Assembly: GCA_030831725.1 (NCBI GenBank)
Contig: JAURKN010000218.1
Coordinates: 1-15,948 of the forward strand
Length of the DNA stretch: 15,948 nt
Source: Ferruginibacter sp.
GTDB lineage: Bacteria > Bacteroidota > Bacteroidia > Chitinophagales > Chitinophagaceae
Direction of reading: 5' to 3'
Below, in pieces: positions 1 to 7,357 of the stretch (its first letter is position 1; every line of letters starts with the position of its first letter). The position numbers and the translations under genes are program-made. The notes beneath the pieces are model-generated. The model was not told the origin of the DNA and did no database searches. It worked only from the letters and a program-made list of their open reading frames with translations.

Positions 1-186
1 GTAACGGAAATGGAAACTGAATGGCGCTCAGAAATTGAAACTGTATTTACTGAAGCCGGATTGATTATCCCTGAAAATGTATTCATGCAGGAAGGTGGTA
101 AAACCGGTCATCACACAGAATACATGGGATATATATTGTCCGAAATGCAAACCCTGCAAAGAAATTATCCAGGAGCTTCCTGGTAA
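1..186 (+). CDS. paaC: Phenylacetyl-CoA epoxidase structural subunit PaaC, C-terminal end (5' truncated by window)
   Basis: Only the last 61 codons are present, open from base 1 and ending in TAA. The end of the protein contains GKTGHHTEYMGYILSEMQ and then LQRNYPGASW. This matches the conserved C-terminus of PaaC, where GK.G.HTE is followed by LGEMQ.LQR.YPG..W. PaaC is the non-catalytic, ferritin-like partner of PaaA in the PaaABCE complex, which epoxidises the ring of phenylacetyl-CoA in the cytoplasm. Its stop codon is 12 bases before the paaD start, so the two genes are almost certainly co-transcribed. The rest of paaC, and presumably paaA and paaB, should lie to the left of the window. 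The family call is firm because the motif is distinctive and paaD follows directly. Confidence 0.9.
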   Translation, partial: VTEMETEWRSEIETVFTEAGLIIPENVFMQEGGKTGHHTEYMGYILSEMQTLQRNYPGASW

Positions 187-198
187 AATGTCACTTCA

Positions 199-702
199 TT
201 GACGTACAAACCATCACAAATACAATCTTGGCTGGAGGAGGTAAGCGATCCTGAAATTCCCGTACTTAGCATCATGGATATGGGCATCGTCAGAGATATT
301 CGAATAGCCGAAGATGCGGTGGAGGTAGTCATCACACCAACCTATTCCGGATGTCCTGCAATGGACGCCATTGCCATAGACATCAAACTGAAACTGGCAG
401 AACACGGTATTTCCAAATCCACCATCACCTATACATTGGATCCAGCATGGACTACAGACTGGATGACAGAGGAAGGAAAGAAAAAATTGAAAGCATACGG
501 CATTGCTCCTCCTATGAACAAATTGGGTGTGAATGCAGATAGAGTAAAGAAATTGTTGTTTGAAGAAGATACCCCACCCGAATGTCCGAGATGCGGATCG
601 GCTCATACAAAATTGTTGAGTCAGTTTGGATCGACGGCATGCAAGGCTTTGTATCAGTGTGAAGATTGTAAGGAACCATTTGATTATTTCAAGTGTCATT
701 AA
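199..702 (+). CDS. paaD: PaaD, phenylacetyl-CoA epoxidase maturation factor (MIP18/DUF59 family with zinc ribbon)
   Basis: The 167-residue length is usual for PaaD. Residues 1-95 form the MIP18/DUF59 domain, with DPEIPVLSI near the start and TPTYSGCPAM around Cys52, the conserved cysteine of SufT/PaaD-type iron-sulfur factors. Residues 129-166 form the C-terminal cysteine-rich tail typical of PaaD, with Cys129, Cys132, Cys148, Cys154, Cys157 and Cys166. PaaD is needed for an active PaaABCE oxygenase and probably helps with iron-sulfur or di-iron assembly. The start is taken as TTG at 199: the frame is closed by the paaC stop at 184-186, and the first in-frame ATG would remove the conserved N-terminus. 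A nearby ATG at 188 reaches a stop after four codons. No clear Shine-Dalgarno site is visible. paaE does not follow, unlike in the E. coli gene order. Confidence 0.93.
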   Translation: MTYKPSQIQSWLEEVSDPEIPVLSIMDMGIVRDIRIAEDAVEVVITPTYSGCPAMDAIAIDIKLKLAEHGISKSTITYTLDPAWTTDWMTEEGKKKLKAYGIAPPMNKLGVNADRVKKLLFEEDTPPECPRCGSAHTKLLSQFGSTACKALYQCEDCKEPFDYFKCH

Positions 703-738
703 TCTTCATAACTTTAAGGAATAACCAATTTGATTCCC

Positions 739-1383
739 ATGAATATTGATATATATATAGAAGAAATCGGACAAGTCACGGTGGCTTTTGTGATCGGTGC
801 GATTCTGGGCATTGAGAGAGAATTTCGCAGCAAGCCTGCCGGATTCAGAACCATGATCCTCATTTCAGTTGGTTCATGTCTTTACACCATACTTTCCAAA
901 GAGATGGGAGCCCAGGGCTCCAGCGACAGAATCGCCAGCAACATTGTAACCGGAATCGGTTTCATCGGAGCCGGTGTTATTTTCAAAGAGGGCATAAGTG
1001 TGAATGGATTAACCACAGCGGCTCTGATATGGGTTACAGCTGCATTGGGAATGGCCATCGGATATCACGATTATCCCGTTGTGATCGTGGTAAGCATCAT
1101 CGTTGTTGTTGCTTTATTCGTGCTTGAACCTGTTCAACGATTTATCGATAGATTCCATCGGGTTAAAGACTACCGTATAAGACTGGTTCAGGGGAGTTCT
1201 ACTTTTATCAACGATTTGGAAGAATTTTTCAATGCAAATGGACTTGGTTATCGCTGTATGAAAACCATCAAACAAGATATGGAGGCGATTTATGTGTATC
1301 GCATCAATTCGCCTGATAGAAATTACGAACTTATCAACCATTTTTTACTTTCACATCAAGAAGTGAAAAGTTTTGAAGTATAA
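739..1383 (+). CDS. MgtC/SapB family membrane protein inside the paa operon
   Basis: The protein has 214 residues from ATG 739. An in-frame TTG at 730 would add three residues and has an AAGGA (716-720) at good spacing, so it is a real alternative. Residues 1-130 are hydrophobic and carry the MgtC/SapB hallmarks: the run GIEREF, then KPAGFRTMILISVGS, then GIGFIGAGVIF and GLTTAALIWVTAALGMAIG. About five membrane segments can be drawn. The remaining 80 or so residues are soluble and could be the ACT-like C-terminal domain found in longer MgtC proteins. In enterobacteria MgtC acts in growth at low magnesium and in restraint of the F-ATPase; most family members have no known role. The gene sits 36 bases after paaD and 19 before paaG on the same strand, so it is very probably transcribed with them. 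Nothing in the sequence gives it a catabolic function. Confidence 0.88.
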   Translation: MNIDIYIEEIGQVTVAFVIGAILGIEREFRSKPAGFRTMILISVGSCLYTILSKEMGAQGSSDRIASNIVTGIGFIGAGVIFKEGISVNGLTTAALIWVTAALGMAIGYHDYPVVIVVSIIVVVALFVLEPVQRFIDRFHRVKDYRIRLVQGSSTFINDLEEFFNANGLGYRCMKTIKQDMEAIYVYRINSPDRNYELINHFLLSHQEVKSFEV

Positions 1384-1402
1384 ATCCCTCAAGCATTATA
1401 AC

Positions 1403-2179
1403 ATGAATTCCATCTCTTATCAAGTCGAAGACGCAGTAGCGATAATTACCCTTAACAGACCCGATAAATTCAATGCATTCAATCGTGAAATGGCGCTGTC
1501 CATGCAGCAAAGTTTGGATGCTGCGGAAAAAGATGAAAATGTGAGAGCTGTGCTTATCACTGGATCGGGAAAAGCATTTTGTGCCGGACAAGATTTGGGA
1601 GAAGTCACAGGAGAAAATCCCATGGGTTTTGAAGTCATTTTGCTGGAACATTATAATCCAATCGTAATCAAAATGCGGGAGATGGATAAGCCTGTGATTT
1701 GTGCGGTTAATGGTGTAGCAGCAGGAGCAGGAGCAAATATCGCACTTGCCGGAGACATTGTGGTGGCTAGTGAATCCGCCTCTTTCATACAAGCCTTTTC
1801 TAAAATCGGATTGATACCGGACAGTGGTGGGACCTTTATGCTTCCCCGCTTGATCGGATTCCAGAAAGCCAGTGCCATCATGATGTTGGGTGACAAAGTG
1901 GATGCGAAAACAGCGGAGCAGATGGGGATGATTTACAAGACCATGCCAGCAGAAGGATTTCTTGAGCTTGCTATGGAGTTGGCAGGACAGGTTGCATCAA
2001 TGCCCACACAGGCACTTGTGTTAACCAAAAAAGCCCTTAATCAATCCTTGAGTAATAACTTGAGAGATCAGTTGTTGTATGAAGACAAATTACAGCAAAA
2101 GGCATCCAAAAGCGAAGACTATCAGGAAGGTGTAAACGCTTTTATGGAAAAAAGAAAGCCTGTATTCAAAGGGAAATAA
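1403..2179 (+). CDS. paaG: 2-(1,2-epoxy-1,2-dihydrophenyl)acetyl-CoA isomerase PaaG (crotonase family)
   Basis: This 258-residue crotonase-fold protein contains LNRPDKFNAFN, the oxyanion-hole segments FCAGQDL and NGVAAGAGANIAL, and SKIGLIPDSGGT. The last segment is diagnostic of PaaG, and its aspartate (residue 140) lies where PaaG has its catalytic acid. The C-terminus YQEGVNAFMEKRKPVFKGK closely follows the family. PaaG converts the ring epoxide of phenylacetyl-CoA to the seven-membered oxepin-CoA and can also shift double bonds during the later beta-oxidation steps. The ATG at 1403 is preferred over an in-frame TTG at 1373, because the TTG would overlap the end of the MgtC-like gene and add ten residues that the family lacks. 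The gene is followed after 7 bases by paaI. General enoyl-CoA hydratase is the alternative reading, but the IPDSGGT motif and neighbours favour PaaG. Confidence 0.93.
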   Translation: MNSISYQVEDAVAIITLNRPDKFNAFNREMALSMQQSLDAAEKDENVRAVLITGSGKAFCAGQDLGEVTGENPMGFEVILLEHYNPIVIKMREMDKPVICAVNGVAAGAGANIALAGDIVVASESASFIQAFSKIGLIPDSGGTFMLPRLIGFQKASAIMMLGDKVDAKTAEQMGMIYKTMPAEGFLELAMELAGQVASMPTQALVLTKKALNQSLSNNLRDQLLYEDKLQQKASKSEDYQEGVNAFMEKRKPVFKGK

Positions 2180-2186
2180 ACAAGAC

Positions 2187-2615
2187 ATGCAAGAAGAAAA
2201 AAAACAGCAGCCTGCCGATGTGGTCGCTCATATGATGCAACATGACCTATTCAGTCAATGGCTAGGTATAGAAGTGCTTGAAATCAAAGAAGGATATTCC
2301 AGGATCAGGATGCAGGTTAGGGAAGAAATGGTGAATGGATTTGGCATTGTTCACGGTGGCATCCCTTTTTCATTCGCCGATAGTGCGTTCGCATTCGCCT
2401 GTAACAACCGAAATGTATTGTCGGTGGCGTTGGATACCTCCATCAATTTCATCAAGCCCGTTCATGTGGGAGATCAGCTGGAGGCAGAAGCGAAAGAGAT
2501 ACATAATGGAAGATCTACAGGTTTGTACCATATCACCATTCGGAACCAGCACCAGCATGAGGTTGCTATTTTCAAAGGCACTTGTTTCAGAACCCATAAA
2601 AATCTTATTTCGTAA
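2187..2615 (+). CDS. paaI: PaaI hotdog-fold acyl-CoA thioesterase
   Basis: A 142-residue hotdog-fold protein, close to the usual PaaI length. Residues 50-72 read as the family signature: NG (50-51), HGG (56-58), then FSFADSAFAFACN with the likely catalytic Asp65. The later segment LDTSINFIKPVHVGDQL is also typical. PaaI hydrolyses ring-hydroxylated phenylacetyl-CoA and related dead-end thioesters, which frees CoA when the pathway stalls. The position after HGG is isoleucine, where E. coli PaaI has glutamine; this does not affect the catalytic aspartate. The ATG is 7 bases after the paaG stop and the paaY start is 2 bases after this gene's stop, so translation is probably coupled. Confidence 0.92.
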   Translation: MQEEKKQQPADVVAHMMQHDLFSQWLGIEVLEIKEGYSRIRMQVREEMVNGFGIVHGGIPFSFADSAFAFACNNRNVLSVALDTSINFIKPVHVGDQLEAEAKEIHNGRSTGLYHITIRNQHQHEVAIFKGTCFRTHKNLIS

Positions 2616-2617
2616 AT

Positions 2618-3223
2618 ATGTTTTATCAGTTCAACGGATATATACCGGTTGTAGATCCGAGCAGTTTTGTCCACCCACAAGCTTGTGTGACAGGCAATGT
2701 GATTATTGGAAAAGACGTGTATATCGGGCCGGGTGCGGCATTGCGTGGAGACTGGGGACAGATCATCATAGAAGACGGATGTAATGTACAGGAGAATTGT
2801 ACGATTCATATGTTTCCGGGTGTGACAGTGTTGTTGAAGGCCGGTGCGCATATCGGACACGGAGCAATCATACATGGTGCGACAATCGGAAAGAATTGTC
2901 TGGTTGGAATGAATGCGGTGATCATGGATAATGTGGAGTTAGGGGATGAGTGCATAGTAGGTGCGCTTACGTTCATCAAGGCGAACGAAATCTATGAAAA
3001 ACGGAGTTTGATTGTTGGAAATCCGGCGAAAAAAATCAGGGAGGTTTCTGATGAAATGATCGGATGGAAAACGGAAGGCACTAAAATATATCAACAGCTA
3101 CCTGCTGAAATGCAGTCTGGATGGGCTGCATGCGAACCGCTAAAAGAGATTCCGGCGGATCGGATTTTACATAGTGCAATTGATAAGTCGTATCAACCTT
3201 TTTCTAGCCGAAGTGATAAGTAA
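2618..3223 (+). CDS. paaY: PaaY, hexapeptide-repeat (gamma-carbonic anhydrase-like) thioesterase of phenylacetate degradation
   Basis: The 201 residues form a left-handed beta-helix, with hexapeptide repeats such as VIIGKDVYIGPGA and ATIGKNCLVGMNAV over roughly residues 12-140, followed by a helical tail. Three histidines, His64 (CTIH), His81 (HIGH) and His86 (IIHG), occupy the zinc-ligand positions of gamma-class carbonic anhydrases. PaaY proteins of this fold have been shown to act as thioesterases on the 2-hydroxycyclohepta-dienyl CoA shunt product, so PaaI and PaaY together would act as overflow protection. The tail WKTEGTKIYQQLP resembles the PaaY-specific end. It is the last gene of the operon. 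No convincing hairpin terminator is visible after its TAA, only a T-rich run at about 3236-3245. Confidence 0.9.
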   Translation: MFYQFNGYIPVVDPSSFVHPQACVTGNVIIGKDVYIGPGAALRGDWGQIIIEDGCNVQENCTIHMFPGVTVLLKAGAHIGHGAIIHGATIGKNCLVGMNAVIMDNVELGDECIVGALTFIKANEIYEKRSLIVGNPAKKIREVSDEMIGWKTEGTKIYQQLPAEMQSGWAACEPLKEIPADRILHSAIDKSYQPFSSRSDK

Positions 3224-3319
3224 TAATAATCTAGTTTATTTTTTTGAGCATTGAGAATGATTACTTCATACAATCGTACAAAAATCCAACGATTAATAAC
3301 AAAGAAAGCGTAAGCCGAA

Positions 3320-4405
3320 TCAAAGTACCAACGCTCGTTTAAGTCCGTTTGGTTCAAGTCTTCTTATTAAATTGTCAAATGAATCAGACTGTATCAAGTT
3401 GAAAGGAATGATTTGTGAGAAGTGAGGAATAAGCTGATTTTGAATCAAAGAAATTTCTTGAACTGAAGTCAACACGTCGATAGCATTGTATAAAACGATG
3501 CTCTTTTCGAGATTGCTTCCTTTTTGGGCAATGTTTTTACAGAACTCAACAAGTTCAAAAAGGAATTCATCATATTTGATGAAACGGTTATGATAACTGT
3601 ACCATACACGGTAGGAAAACCATCTGGATAAAGGAAAAACATGAATATTCATCAAAACTCCACTATCGATATCCTTGTTGTTATAAAGCAGCTTACCAGT
3701 TTTCATGATATCAGCATGACTTCCTTTTTTCACATAATGTCTGAACAACATCGAATTAGCAAATACGTAGTCCTGTAACCCATTTATTTCATTTAAGTTA
3801 TTTGTATTTTTAAGATACCATTTGTAAAAAAGGGTATAGTCCTTAATGTTAAAATCAGGATCAGCCAATTCCTCGAACAATAATTTTCTTACTGAAGATA
3901 TTTTAGAAAAAAGCTTATAGAAATTTTCATTTGAATGAGAATTGCTTAGTAAAGATTGATAAAGTTCAATCCCCATTGCCCTTCTGATTGGTTCATTGAG
4001 ATTGTCAGGTAAATCTTCAAAAAAACCACACAGAGATTTTAACTCATCATTTTGAATGCATAAGCGTATCAGACTTTTGTTTTCTTTGTTTTGTAAGATA
4101 ATGCCATTTCTGAAAAGAAAGGAAACAGAATTTTCATGAATTTGACAGAATGAATCCCAATTTTTACTGTTACAATAAACAGACAACTTGTCCAATGTAT
4201 TCTGATAACATTGGCGATCATCACTTTTGAAAAAAAATCGGTACAGTGTTGATTCAGAGAGGGACGCTCCGGTTTTCTGTAAAATGCAATCAGACAATTT
4301 CAAACAGTCTGATTTAGATCGAATTTCAAATCCAGATACCATACAGATTTCTTTCCTCAATAAAAAAATGAGTTCGGTATTTATGGTGTTCAGAAGTTTG
4401 GGCAT
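3320..4405 (-). CDS. Predicted DNA-binding protein with N-terminal helix-turn-helix-like domain; otherwise unknown
   Basis: I do not recognise this 361-residue protein as a named family. Residues about 30-88 resemble a small N-terminal domain common in Bacteroidota proteins. Its pattern here is a helix (DCLKLSDCILQKTG), the turn-and-recognition stretch SLSESTLYRFF, then NTLDKLSVYCNSKNWDSFC. The rest (about 90-361) is mostly predicted alpha-helix, rich in Leu, Asn and Ser, with no catalytic motif I can name; it could be a TPR-like solenoid. No signal peptide or membrane segment is seen, so it is likely cytoplasmic. It is transcribed away from the secreted protein starting at 4512, with 106 bases between the starts and a tandem repeat in that gap, as expected for a regulator beside its target. 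The regulatory role is an inference. Confidence 0.7.
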   Translation of the reverse strand: MPKLLNTINTELIFLLRKEICMVSGFEIRSKSDCLKLSDCILQKTGASLSESTLYRFFFKSDDRQCYQNTLDKLSVYCNSKNWDSFCQIHENSVSFLFRNGIILQNKENKSLIRLCIQNDELKSLCGFFEDLPDNLNEPIRRAMGIELYQSLLSNSHSNENFYKLFSKISSVRKLLFEELADPDFNIKDYTLFYKWYLKNTNNLNEINGLQDYVFANSMLFRHYVKKGSHADIMKTGKLLYNNKDIDSGVLMNIHVFPLSRWFSYRVWYSYHNRFIKYDEFLFELVEFCKNIAQKGSNLEKSIVLYNAIDVLTSVQEISLIQNQLIPHFSQIIPFNLIQSDSFDNLIRRLEPNGLKRALVL

Positions 4406-4440
4406 GAAACCTGGTTGTAATGAAAGGGTTACAGATTGTA

Positions 4441-4460
4441 AAAGTTGAACAAAGTTGAAC
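4441..4460. repeat. Perfect tandem 10-base direct repeat between divergent genes, possible operator
   Basis: AAAGTTGAAC occurs twice, head to tail with no spacer. The 10-base period is close to one helical turn, so a protein dimer could bind both copies on the same face. The repeat lies in the gap between the helix-turn-helix gene (-) and the secreted MORN-like gene (+), and overlaps the candidate -7 element of the minus-strand promoter. I saw no further copies in the window. Operator function is inferred from position alone. Confidence 0.5.
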
Positions 4461-4478
4461 TAAAAATAAAATATTCAA
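4450..4478 (-). promoter_or_regulatory. Candidate Bacteroidota-type promoter for the helix-turn-helix gene
   Basis: Read on the minus strand there is TTG (4476-4478), 18 bases, then CAACTTTG (4450-4457). This differs from the TAnnTTTG consensus at one position. The predicted start site would leave a leader of about 40 bases before the ATG at 4405. The -7 element overlaps the tandem repeat, so a protein bound there would block this promoter. On the plus strand only a weak TTATTTTG (4484-4491) is visible for the gene at 4512. Confidence 0.35.
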
Positions 4479-4511
4479 TCCTATTATTTTGTAAAAGTAA
4501 AAAAAAATGAC

Positions 4512-6146
4512 ATGAAAAAAACAATCGCTCTTATTTGTATTTCATTTTTGGTTCAATCAGGTTGGACACAGAAAATCATCACTAACTATTGGGGTTATAC
4601 AAAAAAAATTCGTCAGCAATATCAGGTAGACGCTAATGGTGCTGAAAACGGATTCTGGAAATCATTCTCAAACGATGGAAAATTGCTGGAACATTATAAT
4701 TATTTGCATGGTCAAAAACACGGGAAACAAATGAAATATTTTCGTGGATTTTCAGATATTGAATGGTGCATGGGGCAGCCCTTGGAAATTCAGAATTACG
4801 AGAAAGACAAAATGTTGATGGAAGAGGTATATAAGTGTAACAATGGAAAGCCCCAAATCTGGTATAAGAAAATCGATGATGACAAACTATATGAATATAC
4901 TTTGTATTACGATAATGGGAAATTAAAGGAGCATACAAAAAGAAGTAAAATCAATAAAAATGCTATGGGTATTTATGAGATGTATCATGAGAATGGAATA
5001 AAAGCATTGATTGGTTCCAATACTTCGGAAGGAAGAAAAACCGGTATGTGGTATTCATATTATGACAATGGGGATACACAGTACATCATCAATTATTATG
5101 AGAATATAGTTATGCAGCTTACCGTATTTGATGAAAACAAAAAAATCATCCGAAAAATGAAATCTGAGCCTGATTTTTCTCAAAATGTTTTGGAGTACTT
5201 TGACGAAAATGGGAAATTAACCAAACGAAAAATTACAAAAAGCATACCCTTCGACAGCAAAGATCATAATACTGATAAAACAACATGGACGGATTATCTT
5301 AAAACAAATTATTCCAATTACGCCCATGATGAAGGAAAAGATCCCAACGATCCTTTCAGTTCGGTAAATGCATTTGTATCAGAAATAACTGAGTACAACA
5401 ATGGGGTCGAATCATCATCACAAAAATTTGAGTCTGTAATTGACGTGAATTGCTATACCTGTTATGGAATCAGAAGGTACAAAATCATGCAAACAGGATA
5501 TGATTTGGATCAAGCAAAGGAAAAACTGACTCAATATGAGAAGAAACTTGAGCGGGAATCCATTGAAAAGGAAGAGCAAAGAAAAGCAGAGGAAAAAGAG
5601 ATGGAAGAATTGAAGGAAAGACAAAAATATTATCTCGCTTTATACCAATCGTCCACGTTTAGAACAATCACATTGGATAGTTTATTGAATTTATCTAAAA
5701 CTACATTTAGTTCTTTTTCACCGAAGTATGTCGAGCTTAAAAACATGATGAAAAGATATATGAAAAAACCCAGCCTCCTAGACGCTTGGAAAATAGCAGA
5801 TGAAAGTATTGAGGCAATGCATAACGACATGTTCTATAATTATAACTTTTTTGACAACTATAGAATAATGACGAACAGGCCTTACCCTGATCAGGATATT
5901 TTGAATGAAATGGACAACATTATTCAAAGTATAAAAAAAGCCACAGCAGAAAATGACAAGCAAAGGCTGAATATCATTGATAAATACAACATGATGTCCC
6001 TCAGCCAAAAAAATTACCAGAATAGGTTGAAACTAGCGGAAAAAGTGCTGCAATTGAACTCAGAAAAAGACACCAAAAAAATTGAAACTGATTTAAAGTC
6101 AGAAACAAATCCAAATAAGATAATGCAAATACTTGGATTGGAATAA
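4512..6146 (+). CDS. Secreted or lipid-free periplasmic protein with MORN-like repeats and C-terminal coiled coil, unknown function
   Basis: The protein has 544 residues. Residues 1-20 are a signal peptide with two Lys, a hydrophobic core and a probable cut after WTQ. There is no lipobox cysteine. Residues about 39-240 contain divergent repeats of the toxin-antitoxin YwqK/MORN_2 kind: GAENGFWKSFSNDGKLLEHY, YDNGKLKEH, YHENGIKAL, GMWYSYYDNGDTQY and YFDENGKLTKR. A short CYTCYG motif lies near residue 314. Residues about 334-375 form a highly charged coiled coil rich in Glu and Lys, and the last 170 residues are helical. Such repeats occur in many Bacteroidota exported proteins without assigned function. 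The YwqK 'antitoxin' label for similar repeats should not be read as a function here. A Rho-independent terminator follows 33 bases after the stop. The gene is divergent from a predicted regulator. Confidence 0.78.
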   Translation: MKKTIALICISFLVQSGWTQKIITNYWGYTKKIRQQYQVDANGAENGFWKSFSNDGKLLEHYNYLHGQKHGKQMKYFRGFSDIEWCMGQPLEIQNYEKDKMLMEEVYKCNNGKPQIWYKKIDDDKLYEYTLYYDNGKLKEHTKRSKINKNAMGIYEMYHENGIKALIGSNTSEGRKTGMWYSYYDNGDTQYIINYYENIVMQLTVFDENKKIIRKMKSEPDFSQNVLEYFDENGKLTKRKITKSIPFDSKDHNTDKTTWTDYLKTNYSNYAHDEGKDPNDPFSSVNAFVSEITEYNNGVESSSQKFESVIDVNCYTCYGIRRYKIMQTGYDLDQAKEKLTQYEKKLERESIEKEEQRKAEEKEMEELKERQKYYLALYQSSTFRTITLDSLLNLSKTTFSSFSPKYVELKNMMKRYMKKPSLLDAWKIADESIEAMHNDMFYNYNFFDNYRIMTNRPYPDQDILNEMDNIIQSIKKATAENDKQRLNIIDKYNMMSLSQKNYQNRLKLAEKVLQLNSEKDTKKIETDLKSETNPNKIMQILGLE

Positions 6147-6178
6147 TCAACCTTCATTCAAAAAATCATTTTCTATTT

Positions 6179-6204
6179 AACCGGTTATTTAGCCGGTTTT
6201 TTAT
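6179..6204 (+). terminator. Rho-independent terminator after the MORN-like gene
   Basis: AACCGG (6179-6184) pairs with CCGGTT (6193-6198) across an 8-base loop, followed by a run of T and then TATTTT. The T run lies only on the right side, so it ends plus-strand transcription from the 4512 gene and not the converging transporter gene. Confidence 0.8.
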
Positions 6205-6264
6205 TTTACCAATGTTAGAAACTGAGATCAGGCATTTAGAAGTTTGTTGATGATAATGAGAAAA

Positions 6265-7131
6265 TTAAATCAATTGATGACGAATAAAATGCAGATACGC
6301 AAATCCGAAGAGGCCCAAGAAGAAACTGATCCATTCTGTTTTACTTGGTTTTTCATTAAATAATTTCAGACTGAAAATAAAACCGATGGGAATGAGCGAG
6401 AGTTGAAGCATACTTATGGTAGAAAGAGGAATTAATTTGTATGCGAGATGATTAAGAACGGAACCTCCGTAAATGAAAACAGCAATCATACTTAGCCAAA
6501 GAAAAAAGTATGGTTTGGATTTTTTTTGAGTCAATGTGTCGCTTCTTTCGAAACGAGAGGCGAGAATGCTTAAAACCCAAATGGAACCTTCCATAATGGG
6601 AATGCTCCAGTAGACATTTGACTTTTTCAATCCTACAGACAGCAAACTGAAACCAAGGACCCAAAAAAAACTGCATGCCAACACATAAAATGCTCCTTTG
6701 CTCAATTTGGAGTTGAACATTTGAATCATACAACCACTGAACATCAGCAACATGGCCGGTAAGTCCATCCAGCTGATCGATTCTGAAAAAAAGAGCCAGC
6801 CAATCATCCATTGAAAAACATTACCTACAATGCTTAACGAACCTACATTTGAGAAATGGGTATGATTTACCGCTTTAATGTAAAAGTAAAGACCCAATGA
6901 GCATACAGCAGAAGCTCCCATTAATTGTGACATTTCCCAAAAATTCGGTGTGTCAGAAAAGTCTGTAATTAATGCACTTATCAAAAACGCGATTGGAAAA
7001 GAAAAAGAACTCCTTATTTTTAAGTAGCCCCAAGTGTTTTTTTTAAAAGATGTTTTTTTCTGCAAAACATCGGCTACGTAGAACATTCCCGCAGATCCGT
7101 AAAGAAAAAGAAAATTATTATTCTCAATCAC
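6265..7131 (-). CDS. EamA/DMT-superfamily transporter
   Basis: The 288-residue protein has about ten hydrophobic segments arranged as two halves, as in EamA (drug/metabolite) transporters. Recognisable pieces are GLYFYIKAVNHTHFSNVGSL in the first half, which resembles the conserved region after helix 3, and LAYKLIPLSTISMLQLSLIP followed by FNEKPSKTEWISFFLGL near the end of the second half. These proteins sit in the inner membrane and export or exchange small metabolites. The substrate cannot be read from sequence. The start is GTG at 7131: an in-frame stop lies just upstream, and the first ATG (residue 16) would cut into membrane segment 1. It is transcribed divergently from recA and converges with the gene ending at 6146. 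It is only distantly similar to the other EamA gene at 8854. Confidence 0.85.
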   Translation of the reverse strand: MIENNNFLFLYGSAGMFYVADVLQKKTSFKKNTWGYLKIRSSFSFPIAFLISALITDFSDTPNFWEMSQLMGASAVCSLGLYFYIKAVNHTHFSNVGSLSIVGNVFQWMIGWLFFSESISWMDLPAMLLMFSGCMIQMFNSKLSKGAFYVLACSFFWVLGFSLLSVGLKKSNVYWSIPIMEGSIWVLSILASRFERSDTLTQKKSKPYFFLWLSMIAVFIYGGSVLNHLAYKLIPLSTISMLQLSLIPIGFIFSLKLFNEKPSKTEWISFFLGLFGFAYLHFIRHQLI

Positions 7132-7193
7132 AGGGAAAGGGGATTAATGGCTGGTTTAGATAATATAGAAATGACTTGTTTTCTCATTTTTCA

Positions 7194-7224
7194 GAAAATT
7201 ATCAAATTTTTCATGTTTTTTCAA
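7194..7224 (-). promoter_or_regulatory. Candidate promoter for the EamA gene at 7131
   Basis: On the minus strand TTG (7222-7224) is followed after 20 bases by TAATTTTC (7194-7201), one mismatch from TAnnTTTG. This would give a leader of about 55 bases. Moderate support only, because the region is very AT-rich and chance matches are likely. Confidence 0.33.
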
Positions 7225-7226
7225 CC

Positions 7227-7267
7227 TTTTTTAGCGCATAAAAAACTTAGCAAAAAATGCTAAAAAA
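7227..7267. repeat. Inverted repeat just upstream of the recA promoter
   Basis: TTTTTTAGC (7227-7235) is complementary to GCTAAAAAA (7259-7267), with 23 bases between. A smaller nested inverted repeat, TTAGC and GCTAA (7247-7263), shares the right arm. It ends where the recA -33 region begins. It could be a regulator site or an AT-rich element stimulating transcription. I see no match to a known SOS box, and LexA control cannot be claimed. Confidence 0.35.
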
Positions 7268-7268
7268 A

Positions 7269-7300
7269 TTAGTGTGTGTAAAATTATTCCCCTACCTTTG
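7269..7300 (+). promoter_or_regulatory. recA promoter (Bacteroidota sigma-A type)
   Basis: TACCTTTG at 7293-7300 is a perfect TAnnTTTG -7 element. A weaker TTAGTG at 7269-7274 sits at the -33 position. The predicted start site, near 7306, gives a leader of about 50 bases before the recA ATG. Confidence 0.6.
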
Positions 7301-7357
7301 AATTCGAAACTAGATTTACAAGGCAAAACAGATACATCAACTAAAAAACAAAAAAAA

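Noticed and set aside
214..699. Open minus-strand frame of 161 codons across paaD
   Set aside because: It is antisense to a well-supported gene, rich in Cys, His and Phe in a random-looking way, and has no recognisable family or start signal.
3272..3294. Inverted repeat AATCGT/ACGATT between paaY and the minus-strand gene, considered as a terminator
   Set aside because: The stem has six pairs with a large loop and is not followed by a T run on either strand.
4512..6146. Reading the MORN-like repeats as the antitoxin of a toxin-antitoxin system
   Set aside because: The protein has a signal peptide and no toxin-like gene lies beside it; the antitoxin label attached to similar repeats has little bearing here.
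7274..7357. Longer recA start adding 28 residues
   Set aside because: The extra ATG lies before the predicted transcription start, and the added residues are not part of RecA; ATG 7358 gives a normal N-terminus.
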